64,000 nt of DNA from contig NZ_CP097267.1 of NCBI RefSeq assembly GCF_028473605.1, forward strand, positions 399,501-463,500, in the 5' to 3' direction. Positions 1-7,962 of this stretch are shown in pieces (the stretch's first letter is position 1; every line of letters starts with the position of its first letter). The notes beneath the pieces were generated by a model, which worked only from the letters and a program-made list of their open reading frames with translations, searched no databases and had not been told where the DNA came from. The stretch is from Acidovorax sp. NCPPB 3576. GTDB lineage: Bacteria > Pseudomonadota > Gammaproteobacteria > Burkholderiales > Burkholderiaceae_C. The position numbers were made by a program, and so were the translations under genes.

Positions 1-4
1 CGGT

Positions 5-340
5 ATGAGCGTGGGTTACTTCGCTGGGGTGCAGACCACCCGCGAGGATGCCAACGCAGAGATCGAGCGATTGCAGGGCACGCACAAGCAGGCGTTGGAG
101 GTCATCGCCGGCCGCCAGGCCAGCACCGCCGTCAAGCTGGCCGCCGTGGCGGACACCGCGGCCACGGCGGCAGAGACAGCCAAGGATGCCGCGGACACGG
201 CGGCCACGGCGGCCACCACCGCAGGCAAGGCCGCCAAGGCGGCGGGCGTACCCGCTGCGGCGCTGGAGAACGACCGCAAGGCGATCAACACCACGATCAC
301 GCGGGCCAACCAGCGCATCAAGGAAGGAGGCGCACGATGA
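5..340 (+). CDS. Phage lysis-region protein, alanine-rich coiled coil (possible i-spanin-like), probably 5'-truncated by window edge
   Basis: The 111 residues readable here begin VGYFAGVQ, which looks like the end of a membrane segment, so the true start probably lies left of the window. The rest is a charged stretch followed by an Ala/Thr/Asp heptad-like repeat (about residues 40-80) typical of a rigid coiled coil. It overlaps the next gene by the four bases ATGA, as in a tightly packed phage operon. Position before lipoprotein genes suggests an Rz-type inner-membrane spanin, but this rests on layout and architecture only. No enzymatic motif is visible. Confidence 0.6.
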   Translation: MSVGYFAGVQTTREDANAEIERLQGTHKQALEVIAGRQASTAVKLAAVADTAATAAETAKDAADTAATAATTAGKAAKAAGVPAAALENDRKAINTTITRANQRIKEGGAR

Positions 341-789
341 CCCGTGCTGCATTATTGATAGCTGTCTGCGCAATGATTATGGGCTGCGCAGCCTCGCCCG
401 CGCAGGCGCCTGCCGAGGATCGCGTGCTGGCCATCGCCGTGCCAGCTTGGGAGGCAGCCCCAGCGCGCACCGCGGAACCTGAGCCCCGTGCGTGCCCACC
501 GCTGCCGGTGCTGCGCGCGGGGGCGTCACCCCTGGAGCGGCGCGTGCATACCCAGACCATCGTGCGCATGTACGCGGACTGCGCAGAGGCTCCGCCGGCA
601 GAGTCTTCCGCATGCGAGTTGCTGTCGATCGCTTTCGACGAGGCCGAACTGGCGCCGGCCTGGTACGTGCGTGCTGGCTCGTTACTGGAGCGATGCGGGT
701 ATGCCAAGGCGGGTGCCAAGGCCGCACACCGCGCATGCTATGCCGAGCGTCGCAACGGCAGTGCCCGTGATTGCGAGGCCCTGCCATGA
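337..789 (+). CDS. Prophage lipoprotein of the lysis cassette
   Basis: 150-residue protein with an n-region (MTR), a short hydrophobic core and a lipobox ending M-G-C-A (Cys17), so it should be lipidated and anchored at the outer or inner membrane. The mature part contains several cysteines and a PPLPV motif. It overlaps the preceding gene (ATGA at 337) and the following one (ATGA at 786). Pairing with the coiled-coil protein upstream is reminiscent of Rz/Rz1 spanin pairs, though it is longer than a usual Rz1. Bases 346-372, which encode the signal-peptide core, match the dispersed repeat described elsewhere in this annotation. Function is inferred from context only. Confidence 0.65.
   Translation: MTRAALLIAVCAMIMGCAASPAQAPAEDRVLAIAVPAWEAAPARTAEPEPRACPPLPVLRAGASPLERRVHTQTIVRMYADCAEAPPAESSACELLSIAFDEAELAPAWYVRAGSLLERCGYAKAGAKAAHRACYAERRNGSARDCEALP
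346..372 (+). repeat. Dispersed 27-nt ATAGC repeat, copy 1 (coding, in signal peptide)
   Basis: Matches the window consensus GCTATTNNTTTGATAGCT followed by a G/C-rich GCGCA-like tail. In frame it encodes A-A-L-L-I-A-V-C-A of the lipoprotein signal peptide. Confidence 0.55.
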
Positions 790-1151
790 CCCCGGGCCAG
801 TACCTGCTGGCGGCCAGCGTCGCCGCCAATGCCGCCCTGGGCTGGGCCTACCTGGGCCAGCGCGACGAAACCACCGCAGCCCGCGGCGAGACCCAGGCTA
901 TGCAGCAGCAGCGCGACGGCATCCGCTCGGCGGCCAGCGCCTGCAGCGCGGGCGTTGAGGATCTGGCCCAGGCCGGAAAGCAGCGCGCCGCCGCCGCCGC
1001 CCCGGCTCGCCAGGCCGCTGCCGGCCGCGCCGCCGTGCACAACGCCAAGGCCGACGCGATCCTGTCCGCACCGGCCGCCGTGCCGGGTGATGCTTGCGCC
1101 AGCGCGCAGGCCCGGGTCGATGACTGGCTTAAGGGGAGGGCGCGGCCATGA
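786..1151 (+). CDS. Rz-like i-spanin candidate of the prophage
   Basis: 121 residues from the ATG at 786, which overlaps the previous stop as ATGA; an upstream TTG at 771 is possible but less likely. Residues about 5-22 form a single N-terminal membrane segment (YLLAASVAANAALGWAYLG). A Gln/Arg/Ala-rich helical region follows, with Cys residues near 50 and 105. One N-terminal anchor plus a periplasmic coiled coil is the architecture of phage Rz inner-membrane spanins. A matching Rz1-like lipoprotein lies at 1477. The family assignment is architectural, not by motif. Confidence 0.65.
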   Translation: MTPGQYLLAASVAANAALGWAYLGQRDETTAARGETQAMQQQRDGIRSAASACSAGVEDLAQAGKQRAAAAAPARQAAAGRAAVHNAKADAILSAPAAVPGDACASAQARVDDWLKGRARP

Positions 1152-1480
1152 TGACCCTGGCTCAGCCGGTGCGGATGATCTCTGGCCGCTACGCCCCATG
1201 CGCGATCGAAGATGCCACCCATGTCACGCTCAACATTCCCGGCCCGGCGGGGCGCCTCACGTTGCCAGTGATGCTGAAAGGTCGGCGCGAAGGCACGGGG
1301 TGCTGGACATGGAATGGCAGCACTACGGCGCCGACTCTGCGCCCCAGTGTGCTCAACACCGGCCACGCCCACCGGTGCCACACCTGGATCACGGACGGGT
1401 GCGCGCAATACCTTGATGACAGCTCGCACGACCTGCGCGGGCGGACCGTGCCGCTTGGCGCGTTGGAGGATATGCCATGA
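1148..1480 (+). CDS. DUF6527-type phage protein
   Basis: 110 residues, starting at ATGATG overlapping the previous stop. The core pattern CWTWNGS, PTLRPSVL, CHTWITDG and YLDDSSHDL is what I recognise as the DUF6527 family, small proteins frequent in phage tail/lysis regions of proteobacteria. The spaced His/Cys/Trp residues suggest a compact beta-rich, possibly metal-binding fold; this is inference. It sits between the two spanin-like genes in one continuous overlapping operon. Molecular function is unknown. Confidence 0.7.
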   Translation: MMTLAQPVRMISGRYAPCAIEDATHVTLNIPGPAGRLTLPVMLKGRREGTGCWTWNGSTTAPTLRPSVLNTGHAHRCHTWITDGCAQYLDDSSHDLRGRTVPLGALEDMP

Positions 1481-1767
1481 AAACCGCTATTGCTTTGATA
1501 GCTTACTGCGCACTTGCTGCGGGGTGCGCAACCCAAAATCATGTGGAAGTTCAGCGGGTGAATGTACCGATCCCGGTGGCCTGCGAAGAGCCTGTGCCCG
1601 ACCGGCCGTCCATGCCCACCGAGGCCCTGCGCATGGGCGCGACGGTGGACGACTTCGCGCGCGCCGCCATGCCGGAGATCGAGCGGCGAGAAGGGTATGA
1701 GGGGGAGTTGCTGACGGCGCTGGGCAACTGCCGGGCGCCCATCAAGCCCGCGTTGCCGAGCGAATAG
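1477..1767 (+). CDS. Rz1-like o-spanin lipoprotein
   Basis: 96 residues. The signal peptide ends A-A-G-C-A (lipobox, Cys17) and is followed by VPIPVACEEPVPDRP, a Pro-rich stretch typical of Rz1-like outer-membrane lipoproteins. The C-terminal half (EIERREGYEGELLTALGNC) is a short helix pattern I associate with Rz1-like proteins of Burkholderiales prophages. It probably pairs with the membrane-anchored protein at 786 to fuse inner and outer membranes at lysis. It overlaps the upstream stop (ATGA) and is the last gene of the overlapping operon. The signal-peptide core lies in a copy of the dispersed repeat. Confidence 0.75.
   Translation: MKTAIALIAYCALAAGCATQNHVEVQRVNVPIPVACEEPVPDRPSMPTEALRMGATVDDFARAAMPEIERREGYEGELLTALGNCRAPIKPALPSE
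1486..1512 (+). repeat. Dispersed 27-nt ATAGC repeat, copy 2 (coding, in signal peptide)
   Basis: GCTATT, then TTGATAGCT and the tail TGCGCA. In frame it encodes A-I-A-L-I-A-Y-C-A, the hydrophobic core of the Rz1-like signal peptide, in the same frame as copy 1. Confidence 0.6.
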
Positions 1768-1933
1768 CCCCGGCCTGGGCCACTCTTTCGTGGCCAGGTG
1801 GGGCGACGTAGGGCCTCGCTGCCGGCTATCAGCTGCCTTCCGCCTGCAGGTCGTGGGCAGCCGTGTGAGCTATCTGGCTTCGGGGATACTCATGCTGTTG
1901 TTGCCCTGCCGCTCCGTAAACCGTTGACCGCCC

Positions 1934-2203
1934 ATGATCCTGACCCTGCAGATTCATAAAGAAGAGCCCGGCCGCTATGCGGCGCAAGTCCTGAACGGCC
2001 ACGCAGAGGTGGCCACCTTCGACGCCTCGACGATTGGCGGGGCCATCCGCGAATGCGGCGCCGGCCCGCTGCCCGAGGTGTCCGCCTTCCATATCTGGTA
2101 TGGACACGTCAGCATCGGGACCACATTAACCGCGACCATGCGGCACGACAGCGAGACGCTGGCCCAGCGTCTGATGACCTTGCACGGGCAACTCAAGAGT
2201 TAA
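1934..2203 (+). CDS. Small hypothetical protein at prophage end
   Basis: 89 residues beginning MILTLQIHKEEPGRYAAQVL. I do not recognise a family. The predicted layout is alternating beta strands with a central helix (STIGGAIRECGAG) and no signal peptide or membrane segment, so it is probably cytoplasmic. No convincing ribosome-binding site precedes the ATG. It lies between the lysis operon and the truncated tRNA that marks the prophage edge, so it is probably a late-integrated accessory (moron) gene. Coding is supported by uninterrupted frame and a protein-like composition only. Confidence 0.5.
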   Translation: MILTLQIHKEEPGRYAAQVLNGHAEVATFDASTIGGAIRECGAGPLPEVSAFHIWYGHVSIGTTLTATMRHDSETLAQRLMTLHGQLKS

Positions 2204-2308
2204 ATCTCATGGGAAACGCACCTCGCTAAAATCCGATCTGCGCACCCCAGCTTGACCGAAAAATTCCCACGGGCCAAGCGCTACGCCGCGCCACAGGGGC
2301 TTTGTGCA

Positions 2309-2358
2309 AAGGATTGAAAATCCTTGTGTCGGTGGTTCGATTCCGCCCCAGGCCACCA
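2309..2358 (+). pseudogene. tRNA-Phe 3' half (GAA anticodon arm to CCA), probable prophage att site
   Basis: A 5-bp anticodon stem (2309-2313/2321-2325) closes the loop TTGAAAA with anticodon GAA. It is followed by a T-arm (2331-2347) and an acceptor 3' strand CCAGGCC-A-CCA (2348-2358). The 5' acceptor strand GGCCTGG and the D-arm that should precede it are absent, so this cannot fold as a tRNA. A 3' tRNA half at the outer edge of a phage gene block is the classic product of tRNA-targeted integration. The intact tRNA-Phe should lie left of the window beside the integrase end. Confidence 0.85.
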
Positions 2359-2370
2359 AACATCTCTCAA

Positions 2371-2397
2371 AGCCCATCCATAGCGATGGGCTTTTTT
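2371..2397 (+). terminator. Rho-independent terminator after the tRNA remnant
   Basis: Perfect 8-bp hairpin AGCCCATC/GATGGGCT with a 6-nt loop, running into TTTTTT. It is probably the original tRNA-Phe terminator, left in place when the phage inserted. Confidence 0.85.
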
Positions 2398-2457
2398 GTT
2401 TCTGCGCCGGCAAATGGCTTTCAGTGGGTGGTAACGCGTTGCTCTGCTCAAATCACT

Positions 2458-4110
2458 CTATCCAAGACTTATTGGAACGGGTGCCAAATAACGCAGTCCC
2501 TCCCGACGTCCGCATCCCACATCACCGCTTCGTATGGCGGCTGCTCTGTCTTGAATGCCCTCGCGCTGTGCTGGGCTCAGCGTGCCCAGCCGCTCTCGCT
2601 GAAATTCGAGCCGGGGCGCATTTTCCAGCCGGGCTTGATGACGAAGAAGGAATTCCCAATACAGAGTGGTGAACGGGCACGCCGCATCGCCCTGAAAAGC
2701 GGCGGGATCGTATTTGCACCCCGCGCAAGGCCCGCCCATGCGCTGGATGTACTTCCCGGTGGCGATGTAGGGCTTGCTGGCCATCAAACCTCCGTCGGCA
2801 TATTGGCTCATGCCCAGCGTGTTGGGCAACTCCACCCATTCGACGGCGTCCACATAGACCGCCAGATACCACTCGTGCACGGCCTTGGGCTTGACCCCCA
2901 GCAGCATCGCGAAAAGGCCCGTCACCATCAGGCGCTGGATGTGGTGCGCATAGCCATGCGCCAGGGTCTGGCGGATGGTCTGGTGCAGGCATTCGAAGTC
3001 CGTGCCGCCGGTCCAGTACCAGGCGGGCAATTCGCCTGAGGCTTCCAGCGCGTTGCGTTCGACGTAGGCCGGCATCTGCGTCCAGTAGATGCCGCGAACA
3101 TATTCGCGCCAGCCGAGGATCTGCCGGATAAAACCTTCCACGCTCGCCAGCGGTGCCCTGCCGGCCCGATAGGCCGCCTCGGCTGCGGCGACGACCTCGC
3201 GCGGGTTCAGCAGTTTGAGGTTGAGCGCAGCGGACAGGTGCGAGTGGTACAGCCAGGGCTCGCCCGGCCACATCGCATCCTGGTAAGGGCCGAACACGGG
3301 CAGCCGGTGGTCGATGAAATCTGCCAGCGCCTGCAATGCGTCCTGCCGGGTGACGGGCCACGCGAAGCTCTCCAGATCGCCGGGGTGGTCCGCAAACTGC
3401 TCCTGGACCCATCGCAGCGCATGGCGCGTCGTTTCGTCCGGTTCGAAGCGGCTTCGTTCCGGGACCATGCCCGGGCCATTGCGGCCGAAGGTTTGGCGAT
3501 TGGCTTTGTCGTAATTCCATTGGCCGCCTTCGGGCTCGCCGTCGGCCATGAGCACGTTGTGGCGTTGCCGAAGTGTCCGGTAGAAATATTCGAGCCGCAA
3601 AGGCTTGCCTTGCAGATGCCGTGCATAGGCTGCGAATTCTTTGACGGTCGTGTAGAAGTGGCGGTCGGGCCGGACTTCCAACCCCAGCCCAGCCTCGGCT
3701 GCGGCGCAGGACAGCGCCGTCCATACCCGCCAGTCCCCGGGCGCCGTCATGACGAGCTGGTCGGGTCGCAGCGTACGAAGCGTGGATTGGAGTTCGCCCG
3801 CCAGCGTGTCGCTGCGGCCCGGGCCATACAGGCGCGTGTAGCGCAGCCTCCAGCCTTTGCCGCGGACTGCCTGCGCGAAGTGCCGCATGGCCGCAATGAA
3901 CATCGCGATGCGCGGCTTGGAGGACCAGACGTGCGTGGACTCTTCCTTCACCTCGGCCATCCACACGCAGTCCTGGTCGGGATCGAAACCATCGAATGCC
4001 GAAGCCTCCAGATCGAGCTGATCGCCCAGCACGATGACGAGGGTGCGAACGGGCCTTTGGATCGGGTCTTCTTCGCTGAAGTCGGAGAGCGTCATGCGCG
4101 GCATATCCAA
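2458..4110 (-). CDS. phrB: Fe-S bacterial (6-4) photolyase / cryptochrome-type protein
   Basis: 550 residues of the FeS-BCP/CryPro class that uses light and FAD to repair pyrimidine (6-4) lesions. An N-terminal alpha/beta domain (VIVLGDQLDLEASAF, about 25-160) is followed by the helical FAD domain. Four cysteines at 374, 462, 465 and 478 have the spacing 88-3-13 known for the [4Fe-4S] ligands of Agrobacterium PhrB (C350, C438, C441, C454). The C-terminal block CAGCKYDP and CPFTTLYW is characteristic. The start could also be M3 or M6. It is the first chromosomal gene beyond the prophage edge and is transcribed toward it. Confidence 0.93.
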   Translation of the reverse strand: MDMPRMTLSDFSEEDPIQRPVRTLVIVLGDQLDLEASAFDGFDPDQDCVWMAEVKEESTHVWSSKPRIAMFIAAMRHFAQAVRGKGWRLRYTRLYGPGRSDTLAGELQSTLRTLRPDQLVMTAPGDWRVWTALSCAAAEAGLGLEVRPDRHFYTTVKEFAAYARHLQGKPLRLEYFYRTLRQRHNVLMADGEPEGGQWNYDKANRQTFGRNGPGMVPERSRFEPDETTRHALRWVQEQFADHPGDLESFAWPVTRQDALQALADFIDHRLPVFGPYQDAMWPGEPWLYHSHLSAALNLKLLNPREVVAAAEAAYRAGRAPLASVEGFIRQILGWREYVRGIYWTQMPAYVERNALEASGELPAWYWTGGTDFECLHQTIRQTLAHGYAHHIQRLMVTGLFAMLLGVKPKAVHEWYLAVYVDAVEWVELPNTLGMSQYADGGLMASKPYIATGKYIQRMGGPCAGCKYDPAAFQGDAACPFTTLYWEFLLRHQARLENAPRLEFQRERLGTLSPAQREGIQDRAAAIRSGDVGCGRREGLRYLAPVPISLG

Positions 4111-4347
4111 CGCGGATCAATGGGTGGACGGGCCGTATCCGGGCCTTCGCCAGTCGCGCCAAAGCCAAGGCGCATTCATGCAGGATCGCCGTGGCATTGA
4201 CGATGATTCGGACGCTTTAAAAGGCGTCCACGATTTCTTTCGGCGTCCAATTGCGAGCCAGCGCCAGCTCGTACCCTTGGCGCAAGCGCTTGCCGCTCGA
4301 ACTCTTCGAAGGTCGACCGAGTGGGGGCGTGCGGTTCGGCTGTGGCG

Positions 4348-5181
4348 TCAGCTCTTCAAAAAGCCGATCAGCGCGGCATTGAACTCCTTCGCATGCGACA
4401 GATTGAAGCCATGGGGAGCGCCCGCGATGACCTTGAGCACGCTCCCGGGGATCGCCTTGTGCGTGCGCGCACCACTGACTTCCAGTGGCACGATGGAGTC
4501 TGCATCGCCGTGCAGGACGAGCGTCGGCACCTTCACGCTTTTCAGGTCTTCGCGGAAGTCGGTTTTGCCAAACGCCTCGATGCAGTCGAGGGTGCCTTTG
4601 GGCGATGCCATCGCGGCGATGTCGCGTGCGTATTGGCGCTGTTCCTCGCTGACTTTCAACTCGCCGTCCACGCTGAAGAAGTTGTGCGTGAAGTTCTCCA
4701 GGAATGCCATCCGGTCTTTTTTGACGCCTTCCTGGAATCGCGCAATCGTCGCGTCGTCGAGCCCACCCTCCGGGTTGTCGGCGCTTTGGTAGAGGTAGGG
4801 CGGAACGGCGCCGGCGAAGACCAGCTTGGCCACGCGCTGGCTGCCGTATTGGGCGATGTACCGCGCCAGTTCACCGCCGCCCATCGAGAAGCCGACCAGG
4901 GTGGCATCCGTCAAATCAAGGCCCGTCATCAGCGCATCCAGGTCCTTCGCGAAGGTGTCGTAGTCATAGCCATTCCAGGGTTGCGACGATGCGCCGAAGC
5001 CGCGGCGGTCATAGGCAATCACGCGGTAGCCTGCTTCGACCAGGGCGGGGATCTGGGCCTCCCATGAGCGTCCGCTCAGGGGCCAGCCATGGATGAGAAC
5101 GACGGGGGCGCCCTGACCATAATCTTCATAGTGGATCTCGACAGGATGGCGGGCGCTGGATTCGGTTTGGAGCTTGGGCAT
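4348..5181 (-). CDS. Alpha/beta hydrolase, non-haem chloroperoxidase/arylesterase type
   Basis: 277 residues from MPKLQTE, chosen because AAAGG lies upstream and the residues before it do not fit the family. HGWPLSGRSW forms the oxyanion region and GFSMGG carries nucleophile Ser99. Asp in HGDADSIVP and His in GAPHGF complete the triad. This pattern is the cofactor-free haloperoxidase/arylesterase branch of the fold. No signal peptide is seen, so it is cytoplasmic. It is flanked by the photolyase and the diguanylate cyclase on the same strand, with gaps too wide to claim an operon. True substrate cannot be read from sequence. Confidence 0.88.
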   Translation of the reverse strand: MPKLQTESSARHPVEIHYEDYGQGAPVVLIHGWPLSGRSWEAQIPALVEAGYRVIAYDRRGFGASSQPWNGYDYDTFAKDLDALMTGLDLTDATLVGFSMGGGELARYIAQYGSQRVAKLVFAGAVPPYLYQSADNPEGGLDDATIARFQEGVKKDRMAFLENFTHNFFSVDGELKVSEEQRQYARDIAAMASPKGTLDCIEAFGKTDFREDLKSVKVPTLVLHGDADSIVPLEVSGARTHKAIPGSVLKVIAGAPHGFNLSHAKEFNAALIGFLKS

Positions 5182-5283
5182 TCGGCACAACCTTTGCAGT
5201 GAAAGACAGACACCCATTGGGTCCAGAATTTCAAACCAAGTCAATCGGACCCGTCCTACCTCATCCGCGGCTTGGCTGCGACA

Positions 5284-6732
5284 TCACGTTGGCGACGTAT
5301 CCTCGTAAACCTTGAATCCCGTGGCCTGCTGTTTGGCCGCGTACATGGCCAGGTCTGCGCAGTGCAGTACCTGCGCGGCCACGGTCGAGTTCTCGGGCGA
5401 GCGGGCGATGCCGATGCTGGCCCCGACGTTCACCCACTGGTCCGGGCGCACCTGAATCGGTTGCCGGATGGCGTTGACGATGGCCGCCGCGGCCTCCTGC
5501 ACGCGCTGCAGGTCCTGGGTGCGCATCAGGATGGCGAATTCATCGCCTCCCAGGCGTGCCAGCGTGTCCGACGATCGCACGTGTTTCTTGGTGCGAAGCG
5601 CCACCTCTTTCAGAACGGCGTCCCCCGCCTCGTGGCCGTAGTTGTCGTTGATGGCCTTGAACTTGTCGAGATCCATCAGCAGGATGGCGTACCCGGTGTT
5701 CAGCGCCTGCTGGTTCTGCTCGGCGTTCTGCAGGTTGATCTCGAACAACCGGCGGTTGGCCAGGTGGGTCAGCGCATCGCGGTGCGCCACGTTCTCGAGC
5801 GGAACGACCACGCGGTTGGTGATGAGGTTGGTGGCCAGGATGGAGATGAAGGAGCTGAACAGGATGCTCGCCGCGAACAGGCCCTCCAGCCGCAGGAAGG
5901 GCGAGAAGACCGGCGCGAAAGGCTTGGCCACCACCGCGAGGACATTGGAGCCCTGGAGCCCGCCCAGGTTGATGACCTTGGCCCGGTACTGCGCGCCATC
6001 CGTGCCTTCCGCCGAAAAGTTATCGGAAGACTGCGCATGTTGGTGAATGCTCTTGTTCAGCACGATGCCAGGCAGGGTCGAGGTGTGGATGACGAAGTCG
6101 CCCTCGCTCTCCTGCGACAAAAACGCCATCTTCAACTGGGTCATTTTGGTGAACTGCTCCACCGCCATGGTGTTGACGCGATAGCCCAGGAAGATGTTCA
6201 TGATGGGCATGGGCGCACTGATCGTGGCCTTGACCCAGTTATAGAGCACCGGGGTGTGCTCCCCCGCAGCCAGCGGGCCGATGCTGCGGCCGGTTTCACT
6301 GATCTCGGTCGCCAATGCTTCCAGCGTCGCGTCCAGGTCCATGTCGCGCTCGTTCAACAGCTGGGTTGCCGAGGCCCGCGCCACGATCTTGTGATTGAGG
6401 TCGGTGAGCACGATCAGTTCGGCCCCCGTGCGTGCCAGCTGGCTGGCCAGCGCCGACTCGATGGTGGCGCGGTTGCCGTTGGCGATCGTGTGCTGCAGCC
6501 CGTAGTCTTTGGTGACCAGCAGCGAGGTCTGCTGCCGGTTGTCTTTGCGGGTGGCGGCCGTGTACAGGAAGGTCTGAGCGCCGCCTTCCAGCGCGGAGTC
6601 CACGCTTTCCAGCGCGATGTTGCGGTTGGCGAAGTGCAGGAAGACGAACGCCACCACCTGGACGATGATCAGCGCCGGGACCAGCAGCATCAAGAGCTTT
6701 CTGGTGGAAGCGTTCGCCAGCGTCTTCTTCAT
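5284..6732 (-). CDS. Membrane diguanylate cyclase with periplasmic sensor domain
   Basis: 482 residues. A first membrane helix lies at about 12-34 (LLMLLVPALIIVQVVAFVFL). A periplasmic region of about 220 residues resembling a Cache-type ligand sensor follows, then a second helix at about 262-285 and a C-terminal GGDEF domain. The active-site GGDEF (395-399) is intact, and the RSSD inhibitory I-site sits five residues before it. It should therefore make cyclic di-GMP and be product-inhibited. There is no EAL domain. The signal sensed is unknown. It is a single gene with a 366-bp leader to the divergent phosphatase gene. Confidence 0.92.
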   Translation of the reverse strand: MKKTLANASTRKLLMLLVPALIIVQVVAFVFLHFANRNIALESVDSALEGGAQTFLYTAATRKDNRQQTSLLVTKDYGLQHTIANGNRATIESALASQLARTGAELIVLTDLNHKIVARASATQLLNERDMDLDATLEALATEISETGRSIGPLAAGEHTPVLYNWVKATISAPMPIMNIFLGYRVNTMAVEQFTKMTQLKMAFLSQESEGDFVIHTSTLPGIVLNKSIHQHAQSSDNFSAEGTDGAQYRAKVINLGGLQGSNVLAVVAKPFAPVFSPFLRLEGLFAASILFSSFISILATNLITNRVVVPLENVAHRDALTHLANRRLFEINLQNAEQNQQALNTGYAILLMDLDKFKAINDNYGHEAGDAVLKEVALRTKKHVRSSDTLARLGGDEFAILMRTQDLQRVQEAAAAIVNAIRQPIQVRPDQWVNVGASIGIARSPENSTVAAQVLHCADLAMYAAKQQATGFKVYEDTSPT

Positions 6733-7097
6733 GGATGAAAGCCCCCTCCTGAAAATGATGGAATGGAAGGCCGGCCGTCGTTGCGGTCACTGACCTTGGA
6801 TTCTTGTCATGCGCCTGCTCTGCAGAGTCAGGCATGCGCCTTGTTCTTCGCGGTGCCTCTTCAGGACACTTCAACTCATGCCGTTGCGCGCGTGTGCCCA
6901 GCAAAGCGCTTCGGCCCCGCCGCCCGCTTGCTCGGGCAACATCCCCGCAATCGCTCCCAGCAAGCGGGTTTGGCTTGTGCGTAGCCAGTATAGGGTGGCG
7001 CTTCCCGGCTGGCGCATCGGTGCAGCGCGATCAACGCGATGGGCCACTCCCCTTTCCCGGCGATCCGAGCCGCGCGCCTTTCGCATAAAGTGGCTGC
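6733..7097. other. Divergent intergenic region, no gene seen
   Basis: 365 bp between the diguanylate cyclase (minus) and the phosphatase (plus). It must hold both promoters. I see no RNA gene, strong hairpin or repeat, and open frames crossing it are short or continuations of shadows. Confidence 0.5.
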
Positions 7098-7850
7098 ATG
7101 AGCGACTCCCACCCTTACACCCGTTCGCTGAATCTGTTGGGCGCCACCAATTTCCGCGACCTGGGGGGCTACCCGGGCGAGCAGGGCCGGCCCGTGCGCT
7201 GGCGCCGTTTGTTTCGCTCCGACCACCTGGCTGCGCTGACCCCGGAAGATGCGCAGACGCTGGCGGCGCTGGGCCTGGCGCGGGCCGTGGACTTCCGTGG
7301 CGAACACGAGCGCGCCACGCTGGCCTATGTGCTGCCCGACGTGGCTTACTACCCGCTGTCCATCGAGCCCACGGTGGTGCAGCGTGCCAAGGAAATGGCG
7401 CTGTCGGGCCACACGCTCACGCCAGAGATCGCGATGGAGTTGATGCGCGACACCTATCGCGCTTTCGTCGCGCACAACACCCGCGAATTCGCCACGCTGT
7501 TCGAACACCTGCTGGAAGACCACACGCCGCTGGTCTTCCATTGCACCGCCGGCAAGGACCGCACGGGCTTTGCGGCGGCGCTCATCCTGCTGGCGCTTGG
7601 CGTGCCGCGCGAGGTGGTCATGCAGGACTACCTGCTCACCAACGGGCTGTACCGCCGGCCCGCGCAGGTGAACGGGGCTGCGCCCGAAGCGGTGCTGAAC
7701 GTGCTGTGGCGCGTGCAGCAGGATTTTCTCGAAGCGGCCCTGCAGGCCGTGGATGCGGACCATGGCGGCGTGCTGCAGTACCTGGAGCAGCGGCTGGGGG
7801 TGGGTCCCAGCGAACGCAAGCGTCTGGCGCAGTGGTATCTGGAGCCCTGA
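7098..7850 (+). CDS. Tyrosine-protein phosphatase (Y_phosphatase3 type)
   Basis: 250 residues. NFRDLGGY near residue 17 is the entry motif of this family, and HCTAGKDRTG near 144-153 is the HCx5R phosphate-binding loop with catalytic Cys and Arg. Families with this arrangement dephosphorylate phosphotyrosine or phosphoinositides. No signal peptide is present, so it acts in the cytoplasm. A monocistronic unit is likely: a long leader precedes it and a bidirectional terminator follows. The physiological substrate is not predictable. Confidence 0.9.
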   Translation: MSDSHPYTRSLNLLGATNFRDLGGYPGEQGRPVRWRRLFRSDHLAALTPEDAQTLAALGLARAVDFRGEHERATLAYVLPDVAYYPLSIEPTVVQRAKEMALSGHTLTPEIAMELMRDTYRAFVAHNTREFATLFEHLLEDHTPLVFHCTAGKDRTGFAAALILLALGVPREVVMQDYLLTNGLYRRPAQVNGAAPEAVLNVLWRVQQDFLEAALQAVDADHGGVLQYLEQRLGVGPSERKRLAQWYLEP

Positions 7851-7895
7851 TCGGCGCGTCGCCGGCAACCGCAGGTCCCAAGGGGCCCAGGCATG

Positions 7896-7924
7896 AAAAA
7901 GCCGGCAACGGGTGCCGGCTTTTT
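7896..7924. terminator. Bidirectional rho-independent terminator
   Basis: GCCGGCA/TGCCGGC stem (7901-7907/7913-7919) preceded by AAAAA and followed by TTTTT. It serves the phosphatase (plus) and the convergent HU gene (minus). Confidence 0.85.
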
Positions 7925-7962
7925 CGATGCCGCAGTGCCAGGCACTGCGGCCCATCGGCGGT

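Noticed and set aside
1771..1798. Terminator after the lysis operon
   Set aside because: A stem with one bulge can form, but there is no T-run and pairing is modest; too weak to list.
2283..2358. Complete tRNA-Phe gene
   Set aside because: The region where the 5' acceptor strand and D-arm should be does not pair or match; only the 3' half is present.
4217..4345. Short minus-strand reading frame ending LRQGYELALARNWTPKEIVDAF
   Set aside because: It looks protein-like, but there is no start codon or ribosome site and it runs into the hydrolase gene in another frame. Not supported as a gene; may be a remnant.
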